Assembly: GCF_009695865.1 (NCBI RefSeq)
Contig: NZ_VUNB01000006.1
Coordinates: 1-64,000, forward strand
Length of the DNA: 64,000 nt
Source: Allobaileyella intestinalis
Lineage (GTDB): Bacteria > Bacillota > Clostridia > Peptostreptococcales > Anaerovoracaceae
Direction: 5' to 3'
Shown: piece after piece, positions 27,274 to 36,769 of the stretch
Layout of the letters: each line of letters starts with the position of its first letter
Numbering within the stretch: position 1 is the stretch's first letter
Notes under the pieces: model-generated
What the model saw: only the letters and a program-made list of their open reading frames with translations
Told to the model about the DNA's origin: nothing
Databases searched by the model: none
Position numbers and translations under genes: made by a program

Positions 27274-29337
27274 ATGCATTTTGCACTGTATAGATCTGAA
27301 AGACCGGAAACTTTTGAAGAAATGATCGGTCAGAAGCATATTGTGAAGATCCTTCAGAACCAGCTGCGTACAGGGACGGTGAACCAGGCCTACCTTTTTA
27401 CTGGAATAAGAGGTACGGGAAAGACTACAACAGCAAGGATACTGGCCAAAGCCCTGAACTGCACGGGAGATGGAGAACAGCTTCCCTGCGGCAAGTGTGA
27501 GAACTGCAAGGCCATAAGAGACGGCAAGTACATGGATGTAATCGAGATAGATGCTGCCTCCAACAACAAGGTAGACGATATCCGCTCACTAATTGACTCC
27601 GTGTATTATCCACCTGTTCTGGGTAAATACAAGATATATATTATCGACGAGGTTCACATGCTTACGGATTCAGCGGAGAACGCCTTCCTTAAGACACTGG
27701 AAGAACCGCCGGAGTATGTGGTTTTTATACTGGCCACAACTGATCCGGAGAAGGTCAAGCCTACAATCCGTTCCCGGTGCATGACCCTGAATTTCAAGAG
27801 AGTTTCGGAGAATGAGCTGACGGAAGGAATGGCGGCCATTTGTTCCAGGAAAAATGTGAATATAACTGAGCAGGCCCTCAGGATGATAGCAAGAAGTTCT
27901 GACGGGTCGGTGAGAGATGCCCTGAGCACTCTTGAACAGTGCATAAGTGCCGGTGATGATCCGGTAACAGAAGAACTGGTAACGGAATACACAGGAAATG
28001 CAGGCAGGGATTTTTACCTTGGACTTACAGAGAATGTTTTCCGTCAGAATATGAACGGAGCTATGGAGGTAATCGACCAGGCCATCCGTTCGGGGGCGGA
28101 TCCAAAGATTCTCCTTTCTGAGTGGGTAAATCACATGAGGGACCTGATGGTGGTCAAAATGTCTGAGAAGCCAGAGGTCCTGGTGAAAGTTTCCCCTGAG
28201 AACATGGAGAGACTCAGGGAACAGGCATCTATGGTGGACATTGGAACTATTACAGGTGACATAAATCACCTGACACAGATGGGTAACCTGGGAAAGTACT
28301 CCTCTCAAGGGAGAGTCCTTCTCGAGACAGCGGCTGTGCAGCTGATGACGGGCAATACGGGTATTTTGAATACATCGGTTCCGGCTGTTCCAGCTGCACC
28401 GGCAGTTTCTGCCAGAGGAGTTGCACCAGCTGCGCCAGTTGAACCTGTTTCAGCAGGAAGGGCGGAGGCTGCCAGGGGAAGAGTCAGTTCAGCACAGGCT
28501 CCAGTTTCCAGTAAGAAAAGGCCTGAGGCCGGCAAAGGAAAACCGAAGGCTGCTCCTAGAACTGCCATGACTTCCAGAGCCATGGCTGCTGCCCAAGGAA
28601 ATTCAGGAGAAAGTCAAAAATCATCAGGTACTTCCAGGCAGATCAAAGGGACACCACCATCAACCTCACCATCTGTTGATGGAATACAGAATACGGCATC
28701 ATCAGCAGATCTGAAACAGATGTGGAACTTCATAGTGAAGGAAATGGAAAGCAGAAGCCCTTCTAATCACGTGATTTTCATGAATCTGGAACTGACAGCA
28801 GTTCTGGACGGGGAAGTGATGATATCTGCCCTGAAAAAGCGCACACTGGCCCTGGCCGGCAATATGAAGGACGAAATAAATCAACTGGTTAAATCCAGGT
28901 ATGGAAACAGTTATTTTGTTACCATCAGAGAGAAGAAAGCAAACGAAAGCGTTGCAAAGGCTTCCAAAAAACAGCAGAATTCCGCAAGGGATGGCAATTC
29001 CTCAGATCAGAACTCGGCAAAGAGTATTGAGGCTCTGGCGGCACTGGCACAGCTGAAAAAGGCCCAGTCTGGCGGCAGAGCATCAGAAGAACCGGTTTTT
29101 CAGCCAGATGATGAGGAAACAGAATATTTCTATGAAGGACCAGAAGGCCCATATGATGAGGAAGACTACATCACGCCTCCTGCCGATTACGTACCGCCGG
29201 AAGTAGAAAATTTTTCCATGGAAAACCAGGACGAAATAGAAGATTTCATGGATGAAGAGGAATCTTCCGCTGATGAGGATGTAGAGTCCCAGGTTAAGAA
29301 CGTGCTGGGACAAGGAATAAAGTTTACAATAGACTAA
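27274..29337 (+). CDS. dnaX: DNA polymerase III subunits gamma/tau
   Basis: Clamp-loader ATPase of the replisome. The Walker A GIRGTGKT is at residues 44-51; a zinc module uses C63, C72, C75 and C78; the DEVHML Walker B follows. After the AAA+ and lid domains comes an Ala/Pro/Ser-rich linker (about residues 365-470), then a tau-like C-terminal domain and a strongly acidic tail. Length is 687 residues. I did not identify a programmed frameshift site. AGGGAGGG precedes the ATG. It heads a dnaX-ebfC-recR operon. Confidence 0.96.
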   Translation: MHFALYRSERPETFEEMIGQKHIVKILQNQLRTGTVNQAYLFTGIRGTGKTTTARILAKALNCTGDGEQLPCGKCENCKAIRDGKYMDVIEIDAASNNKVDDIRSLIDSVYYPPVLGKYKIYIIDEVHMLTDSAENAFLKTLEEPPEYVVFILATTDPEKVKPTIRSRCMTLNFKRVSENELTEGMAAICSRKNVNITEQALRMIARSSDGSVRDALSTLEQCISAGDDPVTEELVTEYTGNAGRDFYLGLTENVFRQNMNGAMEVIDQAIRSGADPKILLSEWVNHMRDLMVVKMSEKPEVLVKVSPENMERLREQASMVDIGTITGDINHLTQMGNLGKYSSQGRVLLETAAVQLMTGNTGILNTSVPAVPAAPAVSARGVAPAAPVEPVSAGRAEAARGRVSSAQAPVSSKKRPEAGKGKPKAAPRTAMTSRAMAAAQGNSGESQKSSGTSRQIKGTPPSTSPSVDGIQNTASSADLKQMWNFIVKEMESRSPSNHVIFMNLELTAVLDGEVMISALKKRTLALAGNMKDEINQLVKSRYGNSYFVTIREKKANESVAKASKKQQNSARDGNSSDQNSAKSIEALAALAQLKKAQSGGRASEEPVFQPDDEETEYFYEGPEGPYDEEDYITPPADYVPPEVENFSMENQDEIEDFMDEEESSADEDVESQVKNVLGQGIKFTID

Positions 29338-29382
29338 GATATAAAAAGCGATTTGTATGGGCAAAGCCCGGAAAGGACTGAA

Positions 29383-29733
29383 ATGGGAAGAGGAATGAGA
29401 GCTGGCAAGAAGCCTAAGACTGGTGGAGGAAGCATGCAGCAGCAGCTGAAGCAGGTTCAGGCTATGCAGAGAGAGATGGAAGAGGCCCAGGCACACCTGG
29501 GAGAAAAGGAAGTGACAACTACTGCCGGAGGCGGCGCCGTTGAAGTTACTGTAAACGGCAACAAGGAGCTGACGGCACTGAAGCTGGATAAGGACGTTAT
29601 CGATCCTGAGGATCCTGAAATGCTGCAGGATCTCATCATTGCAGCGGTAAATGAGGGAATGAGACAGGTAGATGAGCTGGTTGAAGAGCAGATGAGGGGA
29701 ATTACAGGAGGACTTAACATTCCGGGACTGTAA
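29383..29733 (+). CDS. ebfC: YbaB/EbfC family nucleoid-associated protein
   Basis: Small DNA-binding protein conserved between dnaX and recR in most bacteria. The start is placed at ATG 29383, after GAAAGGA; the open frame begins earlier without a ribosome site. The 116-residue product has a basic Gly-rich N-terminus, a Gln/Met-rich helix (QQLKQVQAMQREMEEAQ) and the family core VEVTVNGNKELTALKLD. It forms dimers in the family; its exact role is not settled. Confidence 0.93.
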   Translation: MGRGMRAGKKPKTGGGSMQQQLKQVQAMQREMEEAQAHLGEKEVTTTAGGGAVEVTVNGNKELTALKLDKDVIDPEDPEMLQDLIIAAVNEGMRQVDELVEEQMRGITGGLNIPGL

Positions 29734-29765
29734 ACCCAGCACTGCAGTCATAAGAAGGAGAGCAG

Positions 29766-30368
29766 ATGAGGGAATATCCGCGGCCGCTGAACAGGCTTGT
29801 AAATGAATTGTCGAAATTGCCGGGAATAGGGGGGAAGACCGCCCAGAGACTGGCTTTTCACATTTTGTCTCTCAGCGATCAGGAGGCTGAGAATCTGGCA
29901 GATTCCATTGTAGGTGCCAGGAGAAGTCTCCACTACTGTTCAATCTGCGGGAATCTCACCGACCAGGATCCGTGTATTTATTGCAGCGACGAGACCAGAG
30001 ATCCCTCCGTCATTTGTGTGGTGGAAACGCCTCAGGACGTTATAGCCATGGAGCGAATCCGGGAGTACAGAGGGAGATATCACGTTCTTCACGGGGCAAT
30101 TTCTCCGGCAGAAGGAATCGGTCCAAACGAGATTAATCTGAAGTCCCTTATTGTGAGGCTCCAGAAGGATGACCGGGTTAAGGAGATCATCGTGGCAACC
30201 AACCCAAACATTGAAGGAGAGGCTACGGCCATGTATATTGCCCGGCTCCTTAAGCCCACAGGCATAAAGATAACAAGAATCGCCCACGGAATACCGGTGG
30301 GAGGGGATCTTGAGTATGCGGATGAGATCACCCTGCTGAAGGCAATGGAAGGCAGAAGAGAGATATGA
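29766..30368 (+). CDS. recR: Recombination protein RecR
   Basis: RecFOR-pathway protein that loads RecA at gaps. The 200-residue product has an N-terminal helix-hairpin-helix ([16 protein letters not shown]), a zinc finger with C58, C61, C70 and C73, a Toprim domain ([29 protein letters not shown]) and a C-terminal Walker-B-like motif. AAGGAG precedes the ATG. Confidence 0.97.
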   Translation: MREYPRPLNRLVNELSKLPGIGGKTAQRLAFHILSLSDQEAENLADSIVGARRSLHYCSICGNLTDQDPCIYCSDETRDPSVICVVETPQDVIAMERIREYRGRYHVLHGAISPAEGIGPNEINLKSLIVRLQKDDRVKEIIVATNPNIEGEATAMYIARLLKPTGIKITRIAHGIPVGGDLEYADEITLLKAMEGRREI

Positions 30369-30378
30369 TATGAAAAAA

Positions 30379-30399
30379 AGCGCCATCCGGCGCTTTTTT
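30379..30399. terminator. Bidirectional terminator between recR and the EAL gene
   Basis: AGCGCC-ATCC-GGCGCT, flanked by A6 on the left and T6 on the right, so it can end transcription from both convergent genes. Confidence 0.93.
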
Positions 30400-30433
30400 G
30401 ATTGTGAGGAGTATTGGGGGATTTGCAGATCCC

Positions 30434-32899
30434 TTACTCTGCAGGGTTATCGTAAATTGTCTTGATTATGCTGTTAATCTCAGGAGAGTCGCTGTAACGG
30501 ACTGCCTTGGTTTTTACAAAAAAGGTGAATTTCAAGTTCCGGGCCCTGTGGACGGACTGGATAGAATCAGAAATATTTTTTGAGAATTTTCTGAATTCAA
30601 CGGAGTTTTTTGGCTGGAACAGCATGAAAATATCTCCGTTTCCTGCATAGCTTATGACAGCTTTATTTCCAGCTGTGCTGCGGATCTGATGGGATACTTC
30701 CTGCATTACTATGGCGGTGTTCTCCCTGCCCAGCTCCTCCAGAACTCTGGAATAACCGTGAAGGTGGAATTTCTCCATAACAAAATCCGTGCGGTTCTCC
30801 TCCCAGGACAGGGTATACTCTCTCAGGGTCGCCATGAATCCCCGGGGATTGAGAAAACCAGTTTCTTCATCAATGAAAATGCGGAGAGCATCTCTGGCAT
30901 TCTTCTCAAGGGTGCTGTCTGAATCTACGAAGTAACCAATCAGCCCTGTAATCTGCCCGTCTTTATAGAGAGGCAGCTTAGTAGCCATAATATTGCGGAG
31001 AACGCCTTTCGCAATGCATTTTCCTGGGCTTGAGATAACGTGTTTTCCTTCATTTAAAACAGCGTGCTCGTCGTTATAATAGGGAGCTGAATTAATGTGC
31101 CAGCCCATATCCTCGTCAGTTTTTCCTATGATTTCTGAAACCCTATTAATGCCGAAATACTGCAGAAAAGCATTTGATGCCCCCAGAAACCTGCGGTTTC
31201 TGTCTTTCCAGAAGAACATGAGAGTGCTTCCGGAAATGAGGTTGCGCCACATGTCAGGTACGGTCAGCTCTTCAGTGCCTGACCCTGTAACAGCAGGAAG
31301 ATCGGAGGCTGCCATAAGAGGCGTGAACCCTTCGTAGATCTTTCGGGATACCGTCGGGTTTATGGTTGCCTTATGGCGGAAGGCTACAACATAGCCTTTG
31401 TTTTTCCCTTTACCGCACATGATGCAAATTTCATGCCAGGTGGTTGTGCCATCTGGGTTTTTGAATCTGAATATGTCTGATACGAATCCTGTGTCAGTGA
31501 GAAGGCATCTCTTTTCCAGGGTCTCAAGATCTAAGAAGCTCCGGAAGCGGTTGATGTCTTCAGGAAAAAGGTGATTCTCCAGAATGTCGTCAATGTAGCG
31601 GTCAAGGAACCCTCTTTTTTTCACAAAACCGTTGTTCTCACCCCACACGAACTCCAGGGTGCGGGTCTCAGTGTTCAGTATGGAAATCTTGTTGAAAATT
31701 CTCATGCTGTCACGGAGGAGGCCGTTAAGAGTAGAATTGGCCAAGGTGCTGTCAGACATGGAAATATTGGCCAGCTTTATCAGATAGATCCGGCTGGAAG
31801 AATTTCTGGTGACTTCACAGGCAGTTATCTGAAGGTAGTTGCCTTCGTAGCTTACGAAGTGGCGGAATTCTTTTCCCTCCTGTGGAAGAGCTCGAAGGAA
31901 AGGAATTATCTGTGAACCCAGGTAAGATTCCTCCTGGGAAAAATAATCTCCTCCCGTAAACACCGGCATAAGCCCGCAGTTTGTCCTCTCTATATCGTGT
32001 CCCTTGCTTACGAATACTGTTTTCAAACGGAGAAAATCGTCCTCCAGAATGGCGATGGGAGCGTCGGTTTTGAGGTTAATCTCACCAACCTTGTCCCAGA
32101 AAGGTGCTTCGCTTCTGGTCTCCATAACCAGGTGGTGCTTTTTCAAAATCTGAATGACCTGGTCGTAGGGAGCAGGTTTGGCAAAATAATATCCCTGAAT
32201 GAACTCACAACCTGCATCCCGCAGGAAGCGGAACTGATCATCTGTTTCCACTCCTTCTGCAAGAGTCTGGATGCCTATTTCCTTGGACATCTGGATAACA
32301 GAAGAAATGATGGAGCGGGATTTTCTGGAAAATGAAGTGAAAAATCCCTTGTCTATCTTAAGAACATCTATGTGATAATCTTTTAAAACGTTAAGGGAGC
32401 TGTAGCCGCTGCCGAAATCGTCCATCCACACTTCAAAGCCGCCTCTGGACAAGCGTTCCATCTGTTCGTGAAGAAAAACAGGGTCGCCCCTGACCATGGT
32501 TTCTGTGATCTCAATCTTGAGATAGCTGTGTGGAATATCATAATGCCGGGTGCAGTCTTCTATAAATTCTACGATATCAGTTGACTGAAAGTCTTCAAGA
32601 GACAGGTTTACAGACACAGGAACAACGCTGCGGCCGGCCTCAACTTCACGGCGGTACAGTTTGCATACTTCTTCTATAATATGCATATCCAGAATATGGA
32701 TAAGATGGTGCTTCTCCAGTGGTGCTATGAACAGAACCGGTGAAATAAGACCGTGTTCAGAATCCCTCCATCGGGCCAGAGCCTCGAAGGAAGAGACTTT
32801 ACCGGATAGAGACCTTATGTGAGGCTGAAACCAGACCTCTATTTCCCCCTTATCAACAGCACTCTGAATATTATCTATAAGATATCGTTCGTCAAGCAT
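30434..32899 (-). CDS. c-di-GMP phosphodiesterase, EAL domain with PAS and degenerate GGDEF
   Basis: Cytosolic protein of 821 residues with the order EAL, linker, PAS, degenerate GGDEF. The EAL domain looks fully catalytic: EALARWR at 39-45, N98 (VNLS), E130/E133 (IEITE), DDFG at 160-163, K181/K184, E215 and Q235. The C-terminal region has the DEETGFLNPRGF start of a GGDEF domain, but the active loop reads GNGDIF (753-758), so cyclase activity is unlikely and it may bind GTP or act as a regulatory module. The PAS region (SGSTLMFFWKDRNRRFLG) suggests sensing. There is no membrane segment. It stands alone and its target is unknown. Confidence 0.88.
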   Translation of the reverse strand: MLDERYLIDNIQSAVDKGEIEVWFQPHIRSLSGKVSSFEALARWRDSEHGLISPVLFIAPLEKHHLIHILDMHIIEEVCKLYRREVEAGRSVVPVSVNLSLEDFQSTDIVEFIEDCTRHYDIPHSYLKIEITETMVRGDPVFLHEQMERLSRGGFEVWMDDFGSGYSSLNVLKDYHIDVLKIDKGFFTSFSRKSRSIISSVIQMSKEIGIQTLAEGVETDDQFRFLRDAGCEFIQGYYFAKPAPYDQVIQILKKHHLVMETRSEAPFWDKVGEINLKTDAPIAILEDDFLRLKTVFVSKGHDIERTNCGLMPVFTGGDYFSQEESYLGSQIIPFLRALPQEGKEFRHFVSYEGNYLQITACEVTRNSSSRIYLIKLANISMSDSTLANSTLNGLLRDSMRIFNKISILNTETRTLEFVWGENNGFVKKRGFLDRYIDDILENHLFPEDINRFRSFLDLETLEKRCLLTDTGFVSDIFRFKNPDGTTTWHEICIMCGKGKNKGYVVAFRHKATINPTVSRKIYEGFTPLMAASDLPAVTGSGTEELTVPDMWRNLISGSTLMFFWKDRNRRFLGASNAFLQYFGINRVSEIIGKTDEDMGWHINSAPYYNDEHAVLNEGKHVISSPGKCIAKGVLRNIMATKLPLYKDGQITGLIGYFVDSDSTLEKNARDALRIFIDEETGFLNPRGFMATLREYTLSWEENRTDFVMEKFHLHGYSRVLEELGRENTAIVMQEVSHQIRSTAGNKAVISYAGNGDIFMLFQPKNSVEFRKFSKNISDSIQSVHRARNLKFTFFVKTKAVRYSDSPEINSIIKTIYDNPAE

Positions 32900-33165
32900 T
32901 AACCAGTCCCTTAATAAAAATACAATAATAAGAATAAATCAACATACAGATAAATAATACACAAAAAAACAAATAATGTAAATTATAGCGTATTTCAGGA
33001 AAAAGTGAGAAGGAAATTTTGGAGAGAAGGGATAGTTCAGGGAAAAATACAATGTGTACTCTGCCATGTAAATTAGCGGAGAATTCAGTTGTTGAGATGA
33101 AATAATGGAATGACAAGGAAGCCATGGCCATGAATTTTTATTCTCAAGAGTATTCGTGTATTCGT
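32900..33165. other. Intergenic, no gene recognised
   Basis: AT-rich spacer between the EAL gene and the butyrate kinase terminator. It should contain the EAL promoter on the minus strand, but I cannot pick a convincing pair of hexamers. No coding frame has a ribosome site. Confidence 0.5.
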
Positions 33166-33200
33166 AAAAAAGGCGGTCCCAAATTGATTTGGGACCGACT
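33166..33200 (-). terminator. Terminator after butyrate kinase
   Basis: On the minus strand GGTCCCAAAT pairs with ATTTGGGACC (33175-33196), followed by GCC and six T. Confidence 0.88.
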
Positions 33201-33241
33201 CTTCTCATTAGTTGAAAATTATTATCCGATTGCTGATATCA

Positions 33242-34411
33242 CTATTCGTGATACTTTGCAGGGGAAGTATAAGGCTCAACTCCCTGGCAGATGCGGATAC
33301 GATCTGTGGCGCTTGCCTTGATCTGTCCGAAGTTCTGGAGCTTCTCCTTGCCCTGAAGTACTCTGAGAGCACCACCTGCCAGAGCCTCCATCTCGTACTC
33401 ACCTGCCATTACTTCTACAGGAGCAATCCAGTCAACGAGCTTGATGATGTTCTGTGTGAGCATCTTGGAGTAGGCAATACCTCCGGTAAGGATGATTCTA
33501 TCAACCTTTCCTGCAACAGGAACTGCCAGTGTGCCGATATCCTTGGCAACTCTGTATGCCATTGCGTCGTAAACGATCTTTGCATACTCATCGCCGGCTT
33601 CGATCATCTTCTCAACTTCGATGGCATCTGTAGTACCCAGGTGAGCCTTCAGACCGCCCTCGCCGTGGAATCTCTTAACTACATCCTTTACAGTCTTGCC
33701 CTCAGCCAGTTTCTTGGCTGTGAATCCGATGAGCTCCTTAGCGCTTACTCCGCCGCCTCTTTCTGGTGTGAAGTTGCCCTCGTCATCGTTAACGGCATCA
33801 ATGTTGGTTCCCTTGTGATAAAGACGTATAGAAGAACCGCCGCCCAAATGTGCAACGATGAATGTGCAGTCATCGAAGTCCTTGTGCAGTACTTCCTCAG
33901 CACACTTGATAGCCATGGCTCTTGTGTTCAGTGTGTGACCTACTGTGAAGCGAGGAATCTCAGGAACTCCTGTTACTCTTGCAATTGGCTGCATCTCGTC
34001 TGTTCCGATAGCATCGTAGATGCATGCAGGAATGCCATACTGCTTCTTCAGGTCGAAGGCAACAAGGCTGCCCAGCAGGGAAGCGTGAGGATAGAGCTCC
34101 TCAGGTCTTGTAAGGTAGTCAACCATCTCCTGGTCAATCTCAATAGCGCCGTGAGGACATGCGATGATGTTTCCGCCTCTTGAGCATACTGCTGTCAGAG
34201 AATCTGTGGTGATTCCGTTCTTCTTGAGAGCATCATAGATCTTGTCTCTTCTGAACTCGAACTGATCGATAACACCCTTGAACTGGCTCATCTCCTCCTG
34301 GGAGTGGCGGATTGTCTCTTTGAAAACTTCCTTTGTATCGTCATATACAGCAATCTTGCTGGATGTAGAACCCAGGTTGAGAACCAGGATTCTTTCGGTC
34401 TTGTTACCCAT
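33242..34411 (-). CDS. buk: Butyrate kinase
   Basis: Transfers phosphate from butyryl-phosphate to ADP, giving butyrate and ATP, the last step of butyrate fermentation. It belongs to the acetate/butyrate kinase (ASKHA) superfamily: the phosphate loop LNLGSTSSK is at residues 11-19, with AHLGGGSSIRLY, GEGNFTPERGGG-like and RIILTGGIAYS motifs. At 389 residues it is about 30 longer than the usual 355-360, with an extra C-terminal tail. AGGAGGG precedes the ATG. No phosphotransbutyrylase (ptb) gene is adjacent. Branched-chain fatty acid kinase activity is an alternative for the same family. Confidence 0.92.
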   Translation of the reverse strand: MGNKTERILVLNLGSTSSKIAVYDDTKEVFKETIRHSQEEMSQFKGVIDQFEFRRDKIYDALKKNGITTDSLTAVCSRGGNIIACPHGAIEIDQEMVDYLTRPEELYPHASLLGSLVAFDLKKQYGIPACIYDAIGTDEMQPIARVTGVPEIPRFTVGHTLNTRAMAIKCAEEVLHKDFDDCTFIVAHLGGGSSIRLYHKGTNIDAVNDDEGNFTPERGGGVSAKELIGFTAKKLAEGKTVKDVVKRFHGEGGLKAHLGTTDAIEVEKMIEAGDEYAKIVYDAMAYRVAKDIGTLAVPVAGKVDRIILTGGIAYSKMLTQNIIKLVDWIAPVEVMAGEYEMEALAGGALRVLQGKEKLQNFGQIKASATDRIRICQGVEPYTSPAKYHE

Positions 34412-34457
34412 TGGTATAACCCTCCTGTTGTTTAAATTAATTTTTCATATTTATTTT

Positions 34458-34486
34458 ATTATAAGGTTTTGAAAGCCAATCTGAAA
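34458..34486 (-). promoter_or_regulatory. Probable buk promoter
   Basis: On the minus strand a TATAAT (34458-34463) lies 17 bp after a weak TTTCAG. The -10 is good, the -35 is poor. Confidence 0.5.
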
Positions 34487-34581
34487 GGAAAAACTTAGGC
34501 TTAAATGTGCTGTTTCTGTGAAAATACAGGAGAAAACAAGGCAGAGACTATGTTCCGCCTAGGACGGACATAAATTCGCAA

Positions 34582-34610
34582 TTGACGGAATTTATCGAAT
34601 CTGATATACT
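34582..34610 (+). promoter_or_regulatory. thrH promoter
   Basis: TTGACG (34582-34587), a 17-bp spacer, and TATACT (34605-34610), about 50 nt before the thrH start. Confidence 0.8.
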
Positions 34611-34664
34611 CAGCATTACAAATTTGTGGAATCTTACAATAGAGATGCGGACAGGGGGATTAAT

Positions 34665-35264
34665 ATGAATGTAGTATGTCTGGATATGGAAGGGGTTCTG
34701 GTTCCGGAAATATGGATCGCATTTGCAGAGGCCAGCGGTATTCCCGAGCTGAGGAAGACCACCAGGGACGAACCAGATTACGATAAGCTGATGAATTTCA
34801 GGCTTGATACTTTGAGAGATCACGGATTAAAGCTGGCAGATGTTCAGGCCATTATAAACACCATAGATCCACTGCCTGGGGCAAAGGAATTCCTGGACGA
34901 ACTGAGGAAGAAGACCCAGGTCATAATACTCAGTGATACCTTTACCCAATTCGCCTCCCCTCTGGTGGCAAAACTGGGATATCCTACAATTTTCTGCAAC
35001 GAGCTGGAAGTAGACCAGGAGGGAAACATCACTGATTTCATCATGAGGTGTCCTAAGTCAAAGCTTACGACGGTGAAGGGCCTTCAGTCTATCGGATTCG
35101 ACACCATTGCTGCAGGAGACAGCTTTAACGACCTGGCAATGATTCAGGCAAGTAAAGCAGGATTCCTCTTCAGAAGCACTGAGGCAATCAAGGCATCTTA
35201 TCCGGACATTCCCGCATTCGAGGAGTTTTCCGATTTATTCGACGGAATCTGCGCCGCTCTGTAA
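34665..35264 (+). CDS. thrH: ThrH-type phosphoserine phosphatase / homoserine phosphotransferase
   Basis: HAD-superfamily enzyme of the ThrH group, which in characterised members dephosphorylates phosphoserine and can move the phosphate to homoserine. The HAD motifs are visible: DMEG (D7, E9, motif I), SDTF (motif II) and GDSFNDLAM (motif IV). The start ATG 34665 follows AGGGGG; an upstream in-frame ATG has no ribosome site. Length 199 residues is typical. It is a single-gene unit with its own promoter and terminator. Confidence 0.88.
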   Translation: MNVVCLDMEGVLVPEIWIAFAEASGIPELRKTTRDEPDYDKLMNFRLDTLRDHGLKLADVQAIINTIDPLPGAKEFLDELRKKTQVIILSDTFTQFASPLVAKLGYPTIFCNELEVDQEGNITDFIMRCPKSKLTTVKGLQSIGFDTIAAGDSFNDLAMIQASKAGFLFRSTEAIKASYPDIPAFEEFSDLFDGICAAL

Positions 35265-35300
35265 GCTGCGGGTATTCGCTGTTTAACCGACGAGAATTAT

Positions 35301-35350
35301 CAAGAAGCTGCACCCATTTTCTTTTCAACAGGGGACAGCTTCTTGTTTTT
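35301..35350 (+). terminator. thrH terminator
   Basis: CAAGAAGCTG (35301-35310) pairs with CAGCTTCTTG (35335-35344), then six T. The loop of 24 nt is long. Confidence 0.8.
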
Positions 35351-35430
35351 TGCAAAAATCCGCCTTTCACCCTGCACATTAACGTGGTATCATTCGGTGG
35401 ATAAGGAAATAGTCGGTCAGGAGTATAGTT

Positions 35431-36210
35431 TTGGAAAAAATATTAGAACGAATCATGTCTACGGAGATATTCGCCAGTGCTGTGGTTGTACTGCTTGCAG
35501 TGGTGGTTATGGCCATTCTGGAGAAAATCTGCAGGGGATATATAAAAAGAAATGATCCGGATCACCGGGTGATGTCCATGATACGGTCGGTGCTGAGGAC
35601 CATAAGGGTTCTGGTGGGCATTCTTGTGGTGTTCGCCATTCTGCAGATAAACGGTGTGAACATATCCTCTATGGTCGCAGGAGTGGGCGTTGCCGGTGCC
35701 CTGGTGGGACTGGCCATGCAGGACATTTTCAAAGACCTGATTATGGGACTTCACATTGTCAGCGATAAGGCCTTCAAGTATGGAGATGTGGTCATTATCA
35801 ATGATGTGGAGGGCATAGTTACTTCATTCACCCTGCTAACTACACAGCTGAAAGATGTAAACAGCGGCAATCTTGTTACCATTTGCAACAGAAATATATC
35901 GGCTACTTCAGTGGTCTGCGGAATATACGACATTGACCTGCCCCTTCGTTACGACGAGGATCCGGAAGATGTAAAAAAAATTCTTACCAGGGCTGCGGAG
36001 GCTATCGACAGAATCCAGGATGTGGAGTACTGCCAGTACATGGGAGTTCAGAGATTTGACAGTTCTGCCGTAATCTATAAAATCCGTTTCAAATGCTCAC
36101 CGGCTGAAAAATGGCCAGTGTGGAGAAAGGCAATGACCGAGCTTCAGAAGGTAGTGGTGGATACGGGTCTGGAAATTCCGTTCCAGCAGATAGACGTACA
36201 TAATATATGA
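35431..36210 (+). CDS. Small-conductance mechanosensitive channel (MscS family)
   Basis: Membrane channel that opens under tension and protects from osmotic shock. The 259-residue product has three transmembrane segments (about residues 10-33, 58-80 and 83-115) and the pore helix VAGVGVAGALVGLAMQDIFK, followed by the cytoplasmic beta and alpha/beta domains. A TTG start at 35431 is chosen because GGTCAGGAG lies 8 nt upstream; ATG 35455 would still keep all domains. It ends with its own terminator. Confidence 0.9.
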   Translation: MEKILERIMSTEIFASAVVVLLAVVVMAILEKICRGYIKRNDPDHRVMSMIRSVLRTIRVLVGILVVFAILQINGVNISSMVAGVGVAGALVGLAMQDIFKDLIMGLHIVSDKAFKYGDVVIINDVEGIVTSFTLLTTQLKDVNSGNLVTICNRNISATSVVCGIYDIDLPLRYDEDPEDVKKILTRAAEAIDRIQDVEYCQYMGVQRFDSSAVIYKIRFKCSPAEKWPVWRKAMTELQKVVVDTGLEIPFQQIDVHNI

Positions 36211-36273
36211 AATATATGAAATAGTAAGGAAGGAAGCTTCGGGCAGAGTAGAAACACCTGAAGCAGGACCTTT

Positions 36274-36301
36274 GAGTCGCTTAAGGAGCGGCTCTTTTTT
36301 C
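36274..36301 (+). terminator. Terminator after the MscS gene
   Basis: GAGTCGCT (36274-36281) pairs with AGCGGCTC (36286-36293), one wobble, followed by six or seven T. Confidence 0.88.
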
Positions 36302-36312
36302 TGGGAAATTCA

Positions 36313-36340
36313 TTGAAATCAAATATGAGATTGATATAAT
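36313..36340 (+). promoter_or_regulatory. Promoter of the thioesterase-CDF unit
   Basis: TTGAAA (36313-36318), a 16-bp spacer, and TATAAT (36335-36340). Confidence 0.78.
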
Positions 36341-36373
36341 AAAAAAGAACTTTTGTTCGGAAAAGGAGAACTT

Positions 36374-36757
36374 ATGGAGACAGGAATTAAAGGCTTCAGG
36401 GAGATAACAGTGACAGATGAAATGACTGCTGCAAAGGCAGGAAGCGGTTCTCTTGAGGTATTTGCTACGCCCTGCATGATAAGCCTAATTGAAGGCACGG
36501 CTGCATCATCTGTAGCCGGTAATTTGAAGGAAGGGCAGAGCACCGTGGGAACCAGAATAGAGGTGAGCCACGTATCCCCTACTCCGGTGGGAATGAAGGT
36601 TACCTGTGAAACAGAGCTGATCCAATCAGACAGGAGGAAGCTGGTGTTCTCGGTAAAGGCTTTTGATGAGAAAGGGCTGATTGGAGAGGGAACTCACGAG
36701 AGATTCATAGTAGACAACCAGTCCTTCCTGGAGAAGTGCAGAGATAAGCTTAAGTAA
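36374..36757 (+). CDS. Hotdog-fold thioesterase, fluoroacetyl-CoA thioesterase (FlK)-like
   Basis: Small acyl-CoA thioesterase of the FlK-like hotdog group. The 127-residue product has the segment ATPCMISLIEGTA with a conserved glutamate and EVSHVSPTPVGM with a conserved histidine, the residues used for catalysis in FlK. Most such proteins in anaerobes have no known substrate, and a role in fluoroacetate resistance should not be assumed. The start ATG 36374 follows AAAGGAG. It is cotranscribed with the next gene, 12 nt away. Confidence 0.82.
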   Translation: METGIKGFREITVTDEMTAAKAGSGSLEVFATPCMISLIEGTAASSVAGNLKEGQSTVGTRIEVSHVSPTPVGMKVTCETELIQSDRRKLVFSVKAFDEKGLIGEGTHERFIVDNQSFLEKCRDKLK

Positions 36758-36769
36758 GAAGGTGTAAGT

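Noticed and set aside
27274-29337. Programmed frameshift in dnaX
   Set aside because: No clear slippery heptamer followed by a stem was seen at the end of the ATPase part; the frame is simply open to the long tau form.
36374-36757. Fluoroacetate resistance gene
   Set aside because: Only the family resemblance to FlK supports it; most such thioesterases in anaerobes occur without any organofluorine context.
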